A DNA stretch of 31,878 bases from Saccoglossus kowalevskii (Eukaryota > Hemichordata > Enteropneusta > Harrimaniidae): assembly GCF_000003605.2 (NCBI RefSeq), contig NW_003128861.1, positions 1 to 31,878 of the forward strand. Direction: 5' to 3'. Positions 10,023-22,407 of the stretch are shown piece by piece. The translations under genes and the position numbers were made by a program. Under the pieces are notes generated by a model. It was not told the origin of the DNA and searched no databases. It worked only from the letters and a program-made list of their open reading frames with translations. How positions within the stretch are numbered: position 1 is the first letter of the stretch; the number at the start of each line of letters is the position of its first letter.

Positions 10023-10452
10023 TGAACTGTGGTGCAGTCACACTGTGCCGATGTTATGTATTCTCACTACACAGTAAACTGTGCTGGAGTCACACTGTGC
10101 TGATGTTTGTATTCTCAATGCACACAGTGATGAGTGTTGTAGCAGTCACACTGTATTGGTGTTTGTATCCTCAATGCATACAGTGAACTGTGGTGTAGAA
10201 GTCACAGTGTGCTGATGTTTGTATTCTCAAAGCACACAGTGAGCTGTGGTGCAGTCAAACTGTGCTGATGTTTGTATTCGCAATGCACACAATGAACTGT
10301 GGTGCAGTCACACTGTGCTGATGTTTGTATCCTCAATGCACACAGTGAACTGTGGTGCAGTCACACTGTGCTGATGTTTCTATTCTCAATGCACACAGTG
10401 AAATTGTCGTGCAGTCACACTGTGCTGATGTTTGTATTCTTAATGCACAAAG
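10023..10452 (+). repeat. HOR2 segment c-j
   Basis: Eight monomers in canonical order lead into the 1133-bp tandem pair. Private changes are GCTGGAGTC in d, TGATGAGTG in e and GTCAAACTG in g. These are absent from the other copies I compared, so the copy has had time to diverge. Confidence 0.85.
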
Positions 10453-12718
10453 TGAACTGTGGTGCAGTCACACTGTTCCGATGTTATGTATTCTCAATGC
10501 ACACAGTGAACTGTGGTGCAGTCACACTGCGCCGATGTTATGTATTCTCAATGCACAGTAAACTGTGCTGCAGTCACACTGTGCTGATGTTTGTATTCTT
10601 AATGCACACAGTAAACTGTGGTGTAGCAGTCACACTGTGCTGATGTTTGTATTCTCAATGCACACAGTGAACTGTGATGTAGCAGTCACACTGTGATGAT
10701 GTTTGTATCCTCAATGCACAAAGTGAACTGTGGTGTAGCAATCACACTGTGTTGATGTTTCTATTCTCAATGCACACAGTGAACTCTGGTGCAGTCACAC
10801 TGTGCTGATGTTTCTATTCTCAATGCACACAGTGAACTGTGGTGTAGCAGTCACACTGTGCTGATGTGTGTATCCTCAATGCACACAGTGAACTGTGGGG
10901 TAGCAGTCACACTGTGCTGATGTTTGTATCCTCAATGCACACAGTAAACTATGGTGCAGTCACACTGTGCTGATGTTTCTATTCTCAATGCACACAGTGA
11001 ACTTTGGTGCAGTCACACTGTACCGAAGTTATGTATTCTCAATGCACAGTAAACTGTGGTGCAATCACACTGTGCTGATGTTTGTATTCTCAATGCACAC
11101 AGTGAACTGTGGTGCAGTCACACTGTGCTGATGTTTGTATCCTCAATGCACACAGTGAACTGTGGTGCAGTCACACTGTGCTGATGTTTCTATTCTCAAT
11201 CCACACAGTGAACTGTGGTGCAGTCACACTGTGCTGATGTTTGTATCCTCAATGCACACAGTGAACTGTGGTGCAGTCACATTGTGCTGATGTTTCTATT
11301 CTCAATGCACACAGTGAACTGTGGTGCAGTCACACTGTGTCGATGTTTCTATTCTCAAGGCACACAGTGAACTGTGGTGCAGTCACACTGTGCTGATGTT
11401 TGTATCCTCAATGCACACAGTGAACTGTGGTGCAGTCACACTGTGCTGATGTTTTTATTCTCAATGCACACAGTGAACTGTGGTGTAGCAGTCACACTGT
11501 GCTGATGTTTCTATTTTCAATGCACACAGTGAACTGTGGTGTAGCAGTCACACTGTGCTGATGTTTCTATTCTCAATCCACACAGTGAACTGTGGTGCAG
11601 TCACACTGTTCCGATGTTATGTATTCTCAATCCACACAGTGAACTGTGGTGCAGTCACACTGCGCCGATGTTATGTATTCTCAATGCACAGTAAACTGTG
11701 CTGCAGTCACACTGTGCTGATGTTTGTGTTCTTAATGCACACAGTAAACTGTGGTGTAGCAGTCACACTGTGCTGATGTTTGTATTCTCAATGCACACAG
11801 TGAACTGTTATGTAGCAGTCACACTGTGATGATGTTTGTATCCTCAATGCACAAAGTGAACTGTGGTGTAGCAATCACACTGTGTTGATGTTTCTATTCT
11901 CAATGCACACAGTGAACTCTGGTGCAGTCACACTGTGCTGATGTTTCTATTCTCAATGCACACAGTGAACTGTGGTGTAGCAGTCACACTGTGCTGATGT
12001 GTGTATCCTCAATGCACACAGTGAACTGTGGGGTAGCAGTCACACTGTGCTGATGTTTGTATCCTCAATGCACACAGTAAACTATGGTGCAGTCACACTG
12101 TGCTGATGTTTCTATTCTCAATGCACACAGTGAACTTTGGTGCAGTCACACTGTACCGAAGTTATGTATTCTCAATGCACAGTAAACTGTGGTGCAATCA
12201 CACTGTGCTGATGTTTGTATTCTCAATGCACACAGTGAACTGTGGTGCAGTCACACTGTGCTGATGTTTGTATCCTCAATGCACACAGTGAACTGTGGTG
12301 CAGTCACACTGTGCTGATGTTTCTATTCTCAATCCACACAGTGAACTGTGGTGCAGTCACACTGTGCTGATGTTTGTATCCTCAATGCACACAGTGAACT
12401 GTGGTGCAGTCACATTGTGCTGATGTTTCTATTCTCAATGCACACAGTGAACTGTGGTGCAGTCACACTGTGTCGATGTTTCTATTCTCAAGGCACACAG
12501 TGAACTGTGGTGCAGTCACACTGTGCTGATGTTTGTATCCTCAATGCACACAGTGAACTGTGGTGCAGTCACACTGTGCTGATGTTTTTATTCTCAATGC
12601 ACACAGTGAACTGTGGTGTAGCAGTCACACTGTGCTGATGTTTCTATTCTCAATGCACACAGTGAACTGTGGTGAAGCAGTCACACTGTGCTGATGTTTC
12701 TATTCTCAATCCACACAG
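10453..12718 (+). repeat. Tandem pair of a 1133-bp, 21-monomer unit
   Basis: Unit one is 10453-11585 and unit two is 11586-12718. The order is k l m n o p q r s t u v, then GTATCC, y, a z-like monomer, aa, bb, cc, dd, ee and b/ff. Both share private changes seen in no other copy: TGTGATGATG in o, GAACTCTGG in q and GATGTGTGTATCC in r. The v-to-GTATCC joint, where w and x are lost, is also shared. Differences I noted are CAATCCACAC at the end of k, GTGTTCTT in m, TGTTATGTAG in o, CTATTTTC in ee of unit one, and GAAGCAG in the last monomer of unit two. Confidence 0.88.
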
Positions 12719-13473
12719 TGAACTGTGGTGCAGTCACACAGTGCTGATGTTTCTATTCTCAATGCACACAGTGAACTGTGGTGCAGTCACACTGTGTCGA
12801 TGTTTCTATTCTCAATGCACACAGTGAACTGTGGTGTTGCAGTCACACTGTTTTGATGTTTGTATCCTCAATGCACACAGTGAACTGTGGTGTAGCAGTC
12901 ACACTGTGCTGATGTTTGTATTCTCAATGCACACAGTGAACTGTGGTGCAGTTACACTGTGCTTATGTTTCTATTCTCAATGCACACAGTGAAATTGTCG
13001 TGCAGTCACACTGTGCTGATGTTTGTATCCTCAATGCACACAGTGAACTGTGGTGCAGTCACATTGTGCTGATGTTTCTATTCTCAATGCACACAGTGAA
13101 CTGTGGTGCAGTCACACTGTGTCGATGTTTCTATTCTCAAGGCACACAGTGAACTGTGGTGCAGTCACACTGTGCTGATGTTTGTATCCTCAATGCACAC
13201 AGTGAACTGTGGTGCAGTCACACTGTGCTGATGTTTTTATTCTCAATGCACACAGTGAACTGTGGTGTAGCAGTCACACTGTGCTGATGTTTCTATTCTC
13301 AATGCACACAGTGAACTGTGGTGAAGCAGTCACACTGTGCTGATGTTTCTATTCTCAATCCACACAGTGAACTGTGGTGCAGTCACACTGTGCTGATGTT
13401 TCTATTCTCAATGCACACAGTGAACTGTGGTGCAGTCACACTGTGTCGATGTTTCTATTCTCAATGCACACAG
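12719..13473 (+). repeat. Mixed segment with HOR2 tail repeated
   Basis: After gg (with ACACAGTGCTG) and hh come four monomers from another context: a w-like unit with GTTGCAG at 12825, a TAG unit at 12881, a GCAGTTACACTGTGCTTATG unit at 12937 and a TGAAATTGTCG unit with GTATCC at 12990. Then aa to hh follow at 13044-13473. The HOR2 tail gg-hh therefore occurs twice in this block. GCTTATG links the insert to the HOR3 block that starts at 15681. Confidence 0.82.
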
Positions 13474-14291
13474 TGAACTGTGGTGCAGTCACACTGTGCT
13501 GATGTTTATATTCTCAATGCACACAGTGAACTGTGATGTAGCAGTCACACTGTGTTGATGTTTGTATCCTCAATACACAAAGTGAACTGTGGTGTAGCAA
13601 TCACACTGTGTTGATGTTTCTATTCTCAATGCACACAGTGAACTGTGGTGCAGTCACACTGTGCTGATGTTTCTATTCTCAATGCACACAGTGAACTGTG
13701 GTGTAGCAGTCACACTGTGCTGATGTTTGTATCCTCAATGCACACAGTGAACTGTGGGGTAGCAGTCACACTGTGCTGATGTTTGTATCCTCAATGCACA
13801 CAGTAAACTATGGTGCAGTCACACTGTGCTGATGTTTCTATTCTCAATGCACACAGTGAACTTTGGTGCAGTCACACTGTACCGAAGTTATGTATTCTCA
13901 ATGCACAGTAAACTGTGGTGCAATCACACTGTGCTGATGTTTGTATTCTCAATGCACACAGTGAATTGTGGTGTAGCAGTCACACTGTTTTGATGTTTGT
14001 ATCCTCAATGCACACAGTGAACTGTGGTGTAGAAGTCACACTGTGCTGATGTTTCTATTCTCAATGCACACAGTGAACTGTGGTGCAGTCACACTGTGTC
14101 GATGTTTCTATTCTCAATGCACACAGTGAACTGTGGTGCAGTCACACTGTGCTGATGTTTGTATCCTCAATGCACACAGTGAACTGTGGTGTAGCAGTCA
14201 CACTGTGCTGATGTTTCTATTCTCAATGCACACAGTGAACTGTGGTGTAGCAGTCACACTGTGCTGATGTTTCTATTCTCAATCCACACAG
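13474..14291 (+). repeat. HOR2 segment o-x joined to hh-b
   Basis: A monomer reading GTTTATATTC (13474) is followed by o with CAATACACAAAG (13527), p to w, then a hybrid of x and gg at 14018-14073 (TAGAAGTC, then CTATTCTCAATG), and hh, ii, a and b. The pair GTTTATATTC plus CAATACAC recurs at 18336-18444, marking common descent at an offset of 4862 bp. Confidence 0.85.
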
Positions 14292-15680
14292 TGAACTGTG
14301 GTGCAGTCACACTGTGCCGATGTTATGTATTCTCACTACACAGTAAACTGTGCTGCAGTCACACTGTGCTGATGTTTGTATTCTCAATGCACACAGTGAT
14401 GTGTGTTGTAGCAGTCACACTGTATTGGTGTTTGTATCCTCAATGCATACAGTGAACTGTGGTGTAGAAATCACAGTGTGCTGATGTTTGTATTCTCAAA
14501 GCACACAGTGAGCTGTGGTGCAGTCACACTGTGCTGATGTTTGTATTCGCAATGCACACAATGAACTGTGGTGCAGTCACACTGTGCTGATGTTTGTATC
14601 CTCAATGCACACAGTGAACTGTGGTGCAGTCACACTGTGCTGATGTTTCTATTCTCAATGCACACAGTGAAATTGTCGTGCAGTCACACTGTGCTGATGT
14701 TTGTATTCTTAATGCACAAAGTGAACTGTGGTGCAGTCACACTGTTCCGATGTTATGTATTCTCAATGCACACAGTGAACTGTGCTGCAGTCACACTGCG
14801 CCGATGTTATGTATTCTCAATGCACAGTAAACTGTGCTGCAGTCACACTGTGCTGATGTTTGTATTCTTAATGCACACATTAAACTGTGGTGTAGCAGTC
14901 ACACTGTGCTGATGTTTGTATTCTCAATGCACACTGTGAACTGTGATGTAGCAGTCACACTGTGTTGATGTTTGTATCCTCAATGCACAAAGTGAACTGT
15001 GGTGTAGCAATCACACTGTGTTGATGTTTCTATTCTCAATGCACACAGTGAACTGTGGTGCAGTCACACTGTGCTGATGTTTCTATTCTCAATGCACACA
15101 GTGAACTGTGGTGTAGCAGTCACACTGTGCTGATGTTTGTATCCTCAATGCACACAGTGAACTGTGGGGTAGCAGTCACACTGTGCTGATGTTTGTATCC
15201 TCAATGCACACAGTAAACTATGGTGCAGTCACACTGTGCTGATGTTTCTATTCTCAATGCACACAGTGAACTTTGGTGCAGTCACACTGCAGTCTCAATG
15301 CACACAGTGGTGTAGAAGTCACACTGTGCTGATGTTTGTATTCTCAAAGCACACAGTGAACTGTGGTGCAGTCACACTGTGCTGATGTTTCTATTCTCAA
15401 TTCACACAGTGAACTGTGGTGCAGTCACACTGTGTCGATGTTTCTATTCTCAAGGCACACAGTGAACTGTGGTGCAGTCACACTGTGCTGATGTTTGTAT
15501 CCTCAATGCACACAGTGAACTGTGGTGCAGTCACACTGTGCTGATGTTTTTATTTTCAATGCACACAGTGAACTGTGGTGTAGCAGTCACACTGTGCTGA
15601 TGTTTCTATTTTCAATGCACACAGTGAACTGTGGTGTAGCAGTCACACTGTGCTGATGTTTCTATTCTCAATCCACACAG
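14292..15680 (+). repeat. HOR2 copy with out-of-register break
   Basis: Monomers c to t are in order (n begins after CACATTAAAC). Monomer u (15267-15307) is only 41 bp and ends with a foreign joint, ACTGCAGTCTCAATG. The following x (15308-15356) is 49 bp because TGAACTG is missing. Monomers v and w are absent. It then runs y (CAATTCACAC), bb, cc, dd, ee and b, with CAATG preceded by TTTT in dd and ee. The 49-bp x and the CAATTC y tie it to the copies at 22408 and 24190. Confidence 0.85.
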
Positions 15681-16657
15681 TGAACTGTGGTACAGTCACA
15701 CTGTGCTGATGTTTCTATTCTCAATCCACACAGTGAACTGTGGTGCAGTCACACTGAGCTTACGTTTCTATTCTCAATGTACACAGTGAAATTGTGGTGC
15801 AGTCACACTGTGCTGATGTTTGTATCCTCAATGCACACAGTGAACTGTGGTGTAGCAGTCACACTGTGCTGACGTTTCTATTCTAAAAGCACACAGTGAA
15901 CTGTGGTGCAGTCACACTGTGCTGACGTTTCTATTCTAAAAGCACACAGTGAACTGTGGTGCAGTCACACTGTGCTTATGTTTCTATTCTCAATGTACAC
16001 AGTGAATTGTGGGGTAGCAGTCACACTGTTTTGATGTTTGTATCCTCAATGCACACAGTGAACTGTGGTGTAGAAGTCACACTGTGCTGATGTTTGTATT
16101 CTCAAAGCACACAGTGAACTGTGGTGCAGTCACACTGTGCTTATGTTTCTATTCTCAATGTACACAGTGAATTGTGGTGTTGCAGCCACACTGTTTTGAT
16201 GTTTGTATCCTCAATGCACACAGTGAACTGTGGTTTAGAAGTCACACTGTGCTGATGTTTGTATTCTCAAAGAACACAGTGAACTGTGGTGCAGTTACAC
16301 TGTGCTTATGTTTCTATTCTCAATCCACACAGTGAACTGTGGTGCAGTCACACTGTCGTGATGTTTCTATTCGCAATGCACACAGTGAACTGTGGTGCAG
16401 TCACACTGTGCTGATGTTTGGTTCCTCAATGCACACGGTGAACTGTGGTGCAGTCACACTGTGCTGATATTTCTATTCTCAATGCACACAGTGAAATTGT
16501 GGTGCAGTCACACTGTGCTGATGTTTGTATTCTCAATGCACACAGTGAACTGTGGTGTAGCAGTCACACTGTGTTGATGTTTGTATCCTCAATGTACAAA
16601 GTGAACTGTGGTGTAGCAGTCACAGTGAGCTGATGTTTCTATTCTCAATGCACACAG
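15681..16657 (+). repeat. HOR3 variant block, first appearance as a block
   Basis: This block has marks mostly not seen upstream: GGTACAGTC (15681), GAGCTTACG with CAATGTACAC (15734), TGAAATTGTGG (15787), GACGTTTC with TAAAAGCAC (15841 and 15897), GCTTATG with GTACACAG (15950 and 16115), TGAATTGTGGGGTAG (16003), GTTGCAGCCAC (16168), GTCGTGATG (16333), GTTTGGTTCC with CACACGG (16386), GATATTTC (16439) and CACAGTGAGCTG (16602). The GCTTATG mark also occurs once upstream at 12937. Two successive S-type units differ only by the TAG. Most of the block recurs at 21261-22077, 5420 bp downstream. Confidence 0.85.
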
Positions 16658-16822
16658 TGAACTGTGGTGCAGTCACACTGTGCTGATGTTTGTATCCTCA
16701 ATGCACACAGTGAACTGTGGTGTAGCAGTCACACAGTGCTGATGTTTCTATTCTCAATGCACACAGTGAACTGTGGTGTAGCAGTCACACTGTGCTGATG
16801 TTTCTATTCTCAATCCACACAG
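16658..16822 (+). repeat. Linker from HOR3 to HOR2
   Basis: Three monomers (GTATCC type, then a with CACACAGTGCTG, then b with CAATCC) return the array to HOR2 phase. The first two also match 22078-22186, so the 5420-bp duplication extends to about 16766. Confidence 0.8.
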
Positions 16823-17252
16823 TGAACTGTGGTGCAGTCACACTGTGCCGATGTTATGTATTCTCACTACACAGTAAACTGTGCTGCAGTCACACTGTGC
16901 TGATGTTTGTATTCTCAATGCACACAGTGATGTGTGTTGTAGCAGTCACACTGTATTGGTGTTTGTATCCTCAATGCATACAGTGAACTGTGGTGTAGAA
17001 GTCACAGTGTGCTGATGTTTGTATTCTCAAAGCACACAGTGAGCTGTGGTGCAGTCACACTGTGCTGATGTTTGTATTCGCAATGCACACAATGAACTGT
17101 GGTGCAGTCACACTGTGCTGATGTTTGTATCCTCAATGCACACAGTGAACTGTGGTGCAGTCACACTGTGCTGATGTTTCTATTCTCAATGCACACAGTG
17201 AAATTGTCGTGCAGTCACACTGTGCTGATGTTTGTATTCTCAATGCACACAG
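16823..17252 (+). repeat. HOR2 segment c-j, with j/n fusion
   Basis: Monomers c to i are canonical. The eighth (17199-17252, 54 bp) begins like j (TGAAATTGTCG) and ends like n (GTATTCTCAATGCACACAG), so k, l, m and most of n are lost before monomer o. This differs from the j/m fusion at 4712, showing independent exchanges at neighbouring places. Confidence 0.85.
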
Positions 17253-19524
17253 TGAACTGTGATGTAGCAGTCACACTGTGTTGATGTTTGTATCCTCAAT
17301 GCACAAAGTGAACTGTGGTGTAGCAATCACACTGTGTTGATGTTTCTATTCTCAATGCACACAGTGAACTGTGGTGCAGTCACACTGTGCTGATGTTTCT
17401 ATTCTCAATGCACACAGTGAACTGTGGTGTAGCAGTCACACTGTGCTGATGTTTGTATCCTCAATGCACACAGTGAACTGTGGGGTAGCAGTCACACTGT
17501 GCTGATGTTTGTATCCTCAATGCACACAGTAAACTATGGTGCAGTCACACTGTGCTGATGTTTCTATTCTCAATGCACACAGTGAACTTTGGTGCAGTCA
17601 CACTGTACCGAAGTTATGTATTCTCAATGCACAGTAAACTGTGGTGCAATCACACTGTGCTGATGTTTGTATTCTCAATGCACACAGTGAATTGTGGTGT
17701 AGCAGTCACACTGTTTTGATGTTTGTATCCTCAATGCACACAGTGAACTGTGGTGTAGAAGTCACACTGTGCTGATGTTTGTATTCTCAAAGCACACAGT
17801 GAACTGTGGTGCAGTCACACTGTGCTGATGTTTCTATTCTCAATCCACACAGTGAACTGTGGTGCAGTCACACTGTCCTGATGTTTGTATCCTCAATGCA
17901 CACAGTGAACTGTGGTGCAGTCACATTGTGCTGATGTTTCTATTCTCAATGCACACAGTGAACTGTGGTGCAGTCACACTGTGTCGATGTTTCTATTCTC
18001 AAGGCACACAGTGAACTGTGGTGCAGTCACACTGTGCTGATGTTTGTATCCTCAATGCACACAGTGAACTGTGGTGCAGTCACACTGTGCTGATGTTTTT
18101 ATTCTCAATGCACACAGTGAACTGTGGTGTAGCAGTCACACTGTGCTGATGTTTCTATTCTCAATGCACACAGTGAACTGTGGTGAAGCAGTCACACTGT
18201 GCTGATGTTTCTATTCTCAATCCACACAGTGAACTGTGGTGCAGTCACACTGTGCTGATGTTTCTATTCTCAATGCACACAGTGAACTGTGGTGCAGTCA
18301 CACTGTGTCGATGTTTCTATTCTCAATGCACACAGTGAACTGTGGTGCAGTCACACTGTGCTGATGTTTATATTCTCAATGCACACAGTGAACTGTGATG
18401 TAGCAGTCACACTGTGTTGATGTTTGTATCCTCAATACACAAAGTGAACTGTGGTGTAGCAATCACACTGTGTTGATGTTTCTATTCTCAATGCACACAG
18501 TGAACTGTGGTGCAGTCACACTGTGCTGATGTTTCTATTCTCAATGCACACAGTGAACTGTGGTGTAGCAGTCACACTGTGCTGATGTTTGTATCCTCAA
18601 TGCACACAGTGAACTGTGGGGTAGCAGTCACACTGTGCTGATGTTTGTATCCTCAATGCACACAGTAAACTATGGTGCAGTCACACTGTGCTGATGTTTC
18701 TATTCTCAATGCACACAGTGAACTTTGGTGCAGTCACACTGTACCGAAGTTATGTATTCTCAATGCACAGTAAACTGTGGTGCAATCACACTGTGCTGAT
18801 GTTTGTATTCTCAATGCACACAGTGAATTGTGGTGTAGCAGTCACACTGTTTTGATGTTTGTATCCTCAATGCACACAGTGAACTGTGGTGTAGAAGTCA
18901 CACTGTGCTGATGTTTGTATTCTCAAAGCACACAGTGAACTGTGGTGCAGTCACACTGTGCTGATGTTTCTATTCTCAATCCACACAGTGAACTGTGGTG
19001 CAGTCACACTGTCCTGATGTTTGTATCCTCAATGCACACAGTGAACTGTGGTGCAGTCACATTGTGCTGATGTTTCTATTCTCAATGCACACAGTGAACT
19101 GTGGTGCAGTCACACTGTGTCGATGTTTCTATTCTCAAGGCACACAGTGAACTGTGGTGCAGTCACACTGTGCTGATGTTTGTATCCTCAATGCACACAG
19201 TGAACTGTGGTGCAGTCACACTGTGCTGATGTTTTTATTCTCAATGCACACAGTGAACTGTGGTGTAGCAGTCACACTGTGCTGATGTTTCTATTCTCAA
19301 TGCACACAGTGAACTGTGGTGAAGCAGTCACACTGTGCTGATGTTTCTATTCTCAATCCACACAGTGAACTGTGGTGCAGTCACACTGTGCTGATGTTTC
19401 TATTCTCAATGCACACAGTGAACTGTGGTGCAGTCACACTGTGTCGATGTTTCTATTCTCAATGCACACAGTGAACTGTGGTGCAGTCACACTGTGCTGA
19501 TGTTTGTATTCTCAATGCACACAG
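17253..19524 (+). repeat. Near-identical tandem pair of a 1136-bp, 21-monomer unit
   Basis: Unit one is 17253-18388 and unit two is 18389-19524. The order is o-hh of HOR2 (20 monomers) closed by one monomer that reads GTTTATATTC in unit one and GTTTGTATTC in unit two. The only other difference I noted is CAATGCACAAAG versus CAATACACAAAG in o. Both carry GTCCTGATG in z, ACATTGTG in aa and GAAGCAG in ff. With so few changes in 1136 bp, this is among the youngest tandem events here. Confidence 0.88.
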
Positions 19525-20501
19525 TGAACTGTGATGTAGCAGTCACACTGTGTTGATGTTTGTATCCTCAATGCACAAAGTGAACTGTGGTGTAGCAATC
19601 ACACTGTGTTGATGTTTCTATTCTCAATGCACACAGTGAACTGTGGTGCAGTCACACTGTGCTGATGTTTCTATTCTCAATGCACACAGTGAACTGTGGT
19701 GTAGCAGTCACACTGTGCTGATGTTTGTATCCTCAATGCACACAGTGAACTGTGGGGTAGCAGTCACACTGTGCTGATGTTTGTATCCTCAATGCACACA
19801 GTAAACTATGGTGCAGTCACACTGTGCTGATGTTTCTATTCTCCATGCACACAGTGAACTTTGGTGCAGTCACACTGTACCGAAGTTATGTATTCTCAAT
19901 GCACAGTAAACTGTGGTGCAATCACACTGTGCTGATGTTTGTATTCTCAATGCACACAGTGAATTGTGGTGTAGCAGTCACACTGTTTTGATGTTTGTAT
20001 CCTCAATGCACACAGTGAACTGTGGTGTAGAAGTCACACTGTGCTGATGTTTGTATTCTCAAAGCACACAGTGAACTGTGGTGCAGTCACACTGTGCTGA
20101 TGTTTCTATTCTCAATTCACACAGTGAACTGTGGTGCAGTCACACTGTGCTGATGTTTGTATCCTCAATGCACACAGTGAACTGTGGTGCAGTCACACTG
20201 TGCTGATGTTTCTATTCTCAATGCACACAGTGAACTGTGGTGCAGTCACACTGTGTCGATGTTTCTATTCTCAAGGCACACAGTGAACTGTGGCGCAGTC
20301 ACACTGTGCTGATGTTTGTATCCTCAATGCACACAGTGAACTGTGGTGCAGTCACACTGTGCTGATGTTTTTATTCTCAATGCACACAGTGAACTGTGGT
20401 GTAGCAGTCACACTGTGCTGATGTTTCTATTTTCAATGCACACAGTGAACTGTGGTGTAGCAGTCACACTGTGCTGATGTTTCTATTCTCAATCCACACA
20501 G
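19525..20501 (+). repeat. Third, shortened relative of the 1136-bp unit
   Basis: Monomers o to x follow in phase with the preceding pair. The copy then carries CAATTCAC in y, plain CTGATG in z, GTGCTGATG in aa, GGCGCAG in cc, CTATTTTC in ee, and ends with b. Monomer t reads CTCCATG (near 19841), shared with 6926, 27042, 30118 and 31691. It is the start of the 1792-bp block that recurs 7201 bp downstream. Confidence 0.85.
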
Positions 20502-21260
20502 TGAACTGTGGTACAGTCACACTGTGCTGATGTTTCTATTCTCAATCCACACAGTGAACTGTGGTGCAGTCACACTGTGCTTATGTTTCTATTCTCAATG
20601 CACACAGTGAAATTGTGGTGCAGTCACACTGTGCTGATGTTTGTATCCTCAATGCACACAGTGAACTGTGGTGTAGCAGTCACACTATGCTGATGTTTTT
20701 ATTCTCAATGCACACAGTGAACTGTGGTGTAGCAGTCACTCTGTGCTGATGTTTCTATTCTTAATGCACACAGTGAACTGTGGTGTAGCAGTCACACTGT
20801 GCTGATGTTTGTATTCTCAATGCACACAGTGAATTGTGGTGTAGCAGTCACACTGTTTTGATGTTTGTATCCTTAATGCACACAGTGAACTGTGGTGTAG
20901 AAGTCACACTGTGCTGATGTTTGTATTCTCAAAGCACACAGTGAACTGTGGTGCAATCACACTGTGCTGATGTTTCTATTCTCAATCCACACAGTGAACT
21001 GTGGTGCAGTCACACTGTGCGGATGTTTCTATTCTCAATGCACACAGTGAACTGTGGTGCAGTCACACTGTGTCGATGTTTCTATTCTCAAGGCACACAG
21101 TGAACTGTGGTGCTGTCACACTGTGCTGATGTTTGTATCCTCAATGCACACAGTGAACTGTGGTGCAGTCACACTATGCTGATGTTTCTATTCTCAATGC
21201 ACACAGTGAAATTGTGGTGCAGTCACACTGTGCTGATGTTTGTATCCTCAATGCACACAG
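20502..21260 (+). repeat. HOR3 start joined to HOR1 D-I, A-C
   Basis: Monomers GGTACAG (20502), GCTTATG (20555) and TGAAATTGTGG (20608) are followed by D with TAG added (20662), E (with GTCACTCTG), F, G, H, I, A, B and C, a D-like unit ending CTATTC (21154), and a second TGAAATTGTGG unit (21207). HOR1 thus reappears about 17 kb from its first domain, embedded in HOR3-type monomers. Confidence 0.87.
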
Positions 21261-22186
21261 TGAACTGTGGTGTAGCAGTCACACTGTGCTGACGTTTCTA
21301 TTCTAAAAGCACACAGTGAACTGTGGTGCAGTCACACTGTGTCGATGTTTCTATTCTCAAGGCACACAGTGAACTGTGGTGCAGTCACACTGTGCTTATG
21401 TTTCTATTCTCAATGTACACAGTGAATTATGGGGTAGCAGTCACACTGTTTTGATGTTTGTATCCTCAATGGACACAGTGAACTGTGGTGTAGAAGTCAC
21501 ACTGTGCTGATGTTTGTATTCTCAAAGCACACAGTGAACTGTGGTGCAGTCACACTGTGCTTATGTTTCTATTCTCAATGTACACAGTGAATTGTGGTGT
21601 TGCAGCCACACTGTTTTGATGTTTGTATCCTCAATGCACACAGTGAACTGTGGTGTAGAAGTCACACTGTGCTGATGCTTGTATTCTCAAAGCACACAGT
21701 GAACTGTGGTGCAGTTACACTGTGCTTATGTTTCTATTCTCAATCCACACAGTGAGCTGTGGTGCAGTCACACTGTCGTGATGTTTCTATTCGCAATGCA
21801 CACAGTGAACTGTGGTGCAGTCACACTGTGCTGATGTTTGGTTCCTCAATGCACACGGTGAACTGTGGTGCAGTCACACTGTGCTGATATTTCTATTCTC
21901 AATGCACACAGTGAAATTGTGGTGCAGTCACACTGTGCTGATGTTTGTATTCTCAATGCACACAGTGAACTGTGGTGTAGCAGTCACACTGTGCTGATGT
22001 TTGTATCCTCAATGTACAAAGTGAACTGTGGTGTAGCAGTCACAGTGAGCTGATGTTTCTATTCTCAATGCACACAGTGAACTGTGGTGCAGTCACACTG
22101 TGCTGATGTTTGTATCCTCAATGCACACAGTGAACTGTGGTGTAGCAGTCACACTGTGCTGATGTTTCTATTCTCAATGCACACAG
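21261..22186 (+). repeat. HOR3 block, second copy (offset 5420 bp)
   Basis: This matches 15841-16766 monomer for monomer. The clearest difference is at 21317-21369, where a B-type unit (TCGATG, AAGG) replaces the GACGTTTC unit. Single changes include TGAATTATGG at 21423, CAATGGAC near 21470, GATGCTTG near 21675 and TGAGCTG at 21753. Confidence 0.87.
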
Positions 22187-22407
22187 TGAACTGTGGTGTA
22201 GCAGTCACACTGTGCTGATGTTTCTATTCTCAATGCACACAGTGAACTGTGGTGCAGTCACACTGTGCTGATGTTTGTATCCTCAATGCACACAGTGAAC
22301 TGTGGTGTAGCAGTCACACTGTGCTGATGTTTCTATTCTCAATGCACACAGTGAACTGTGGTGTAGCAGTCACACTGTGCTGATGTTTCTATTCTCAATC
22401 CACACAG
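22187..22407 (+). repeat. Short linker of a/b-type monomers
   Basis: Four monomers (a, GTATCC type, a, b) lead into monomer c at 22408. The a/GTATCC alternation repeats the pair at 22078-22186, a small local expansion of about 165 bp. Confidence 0.8.
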
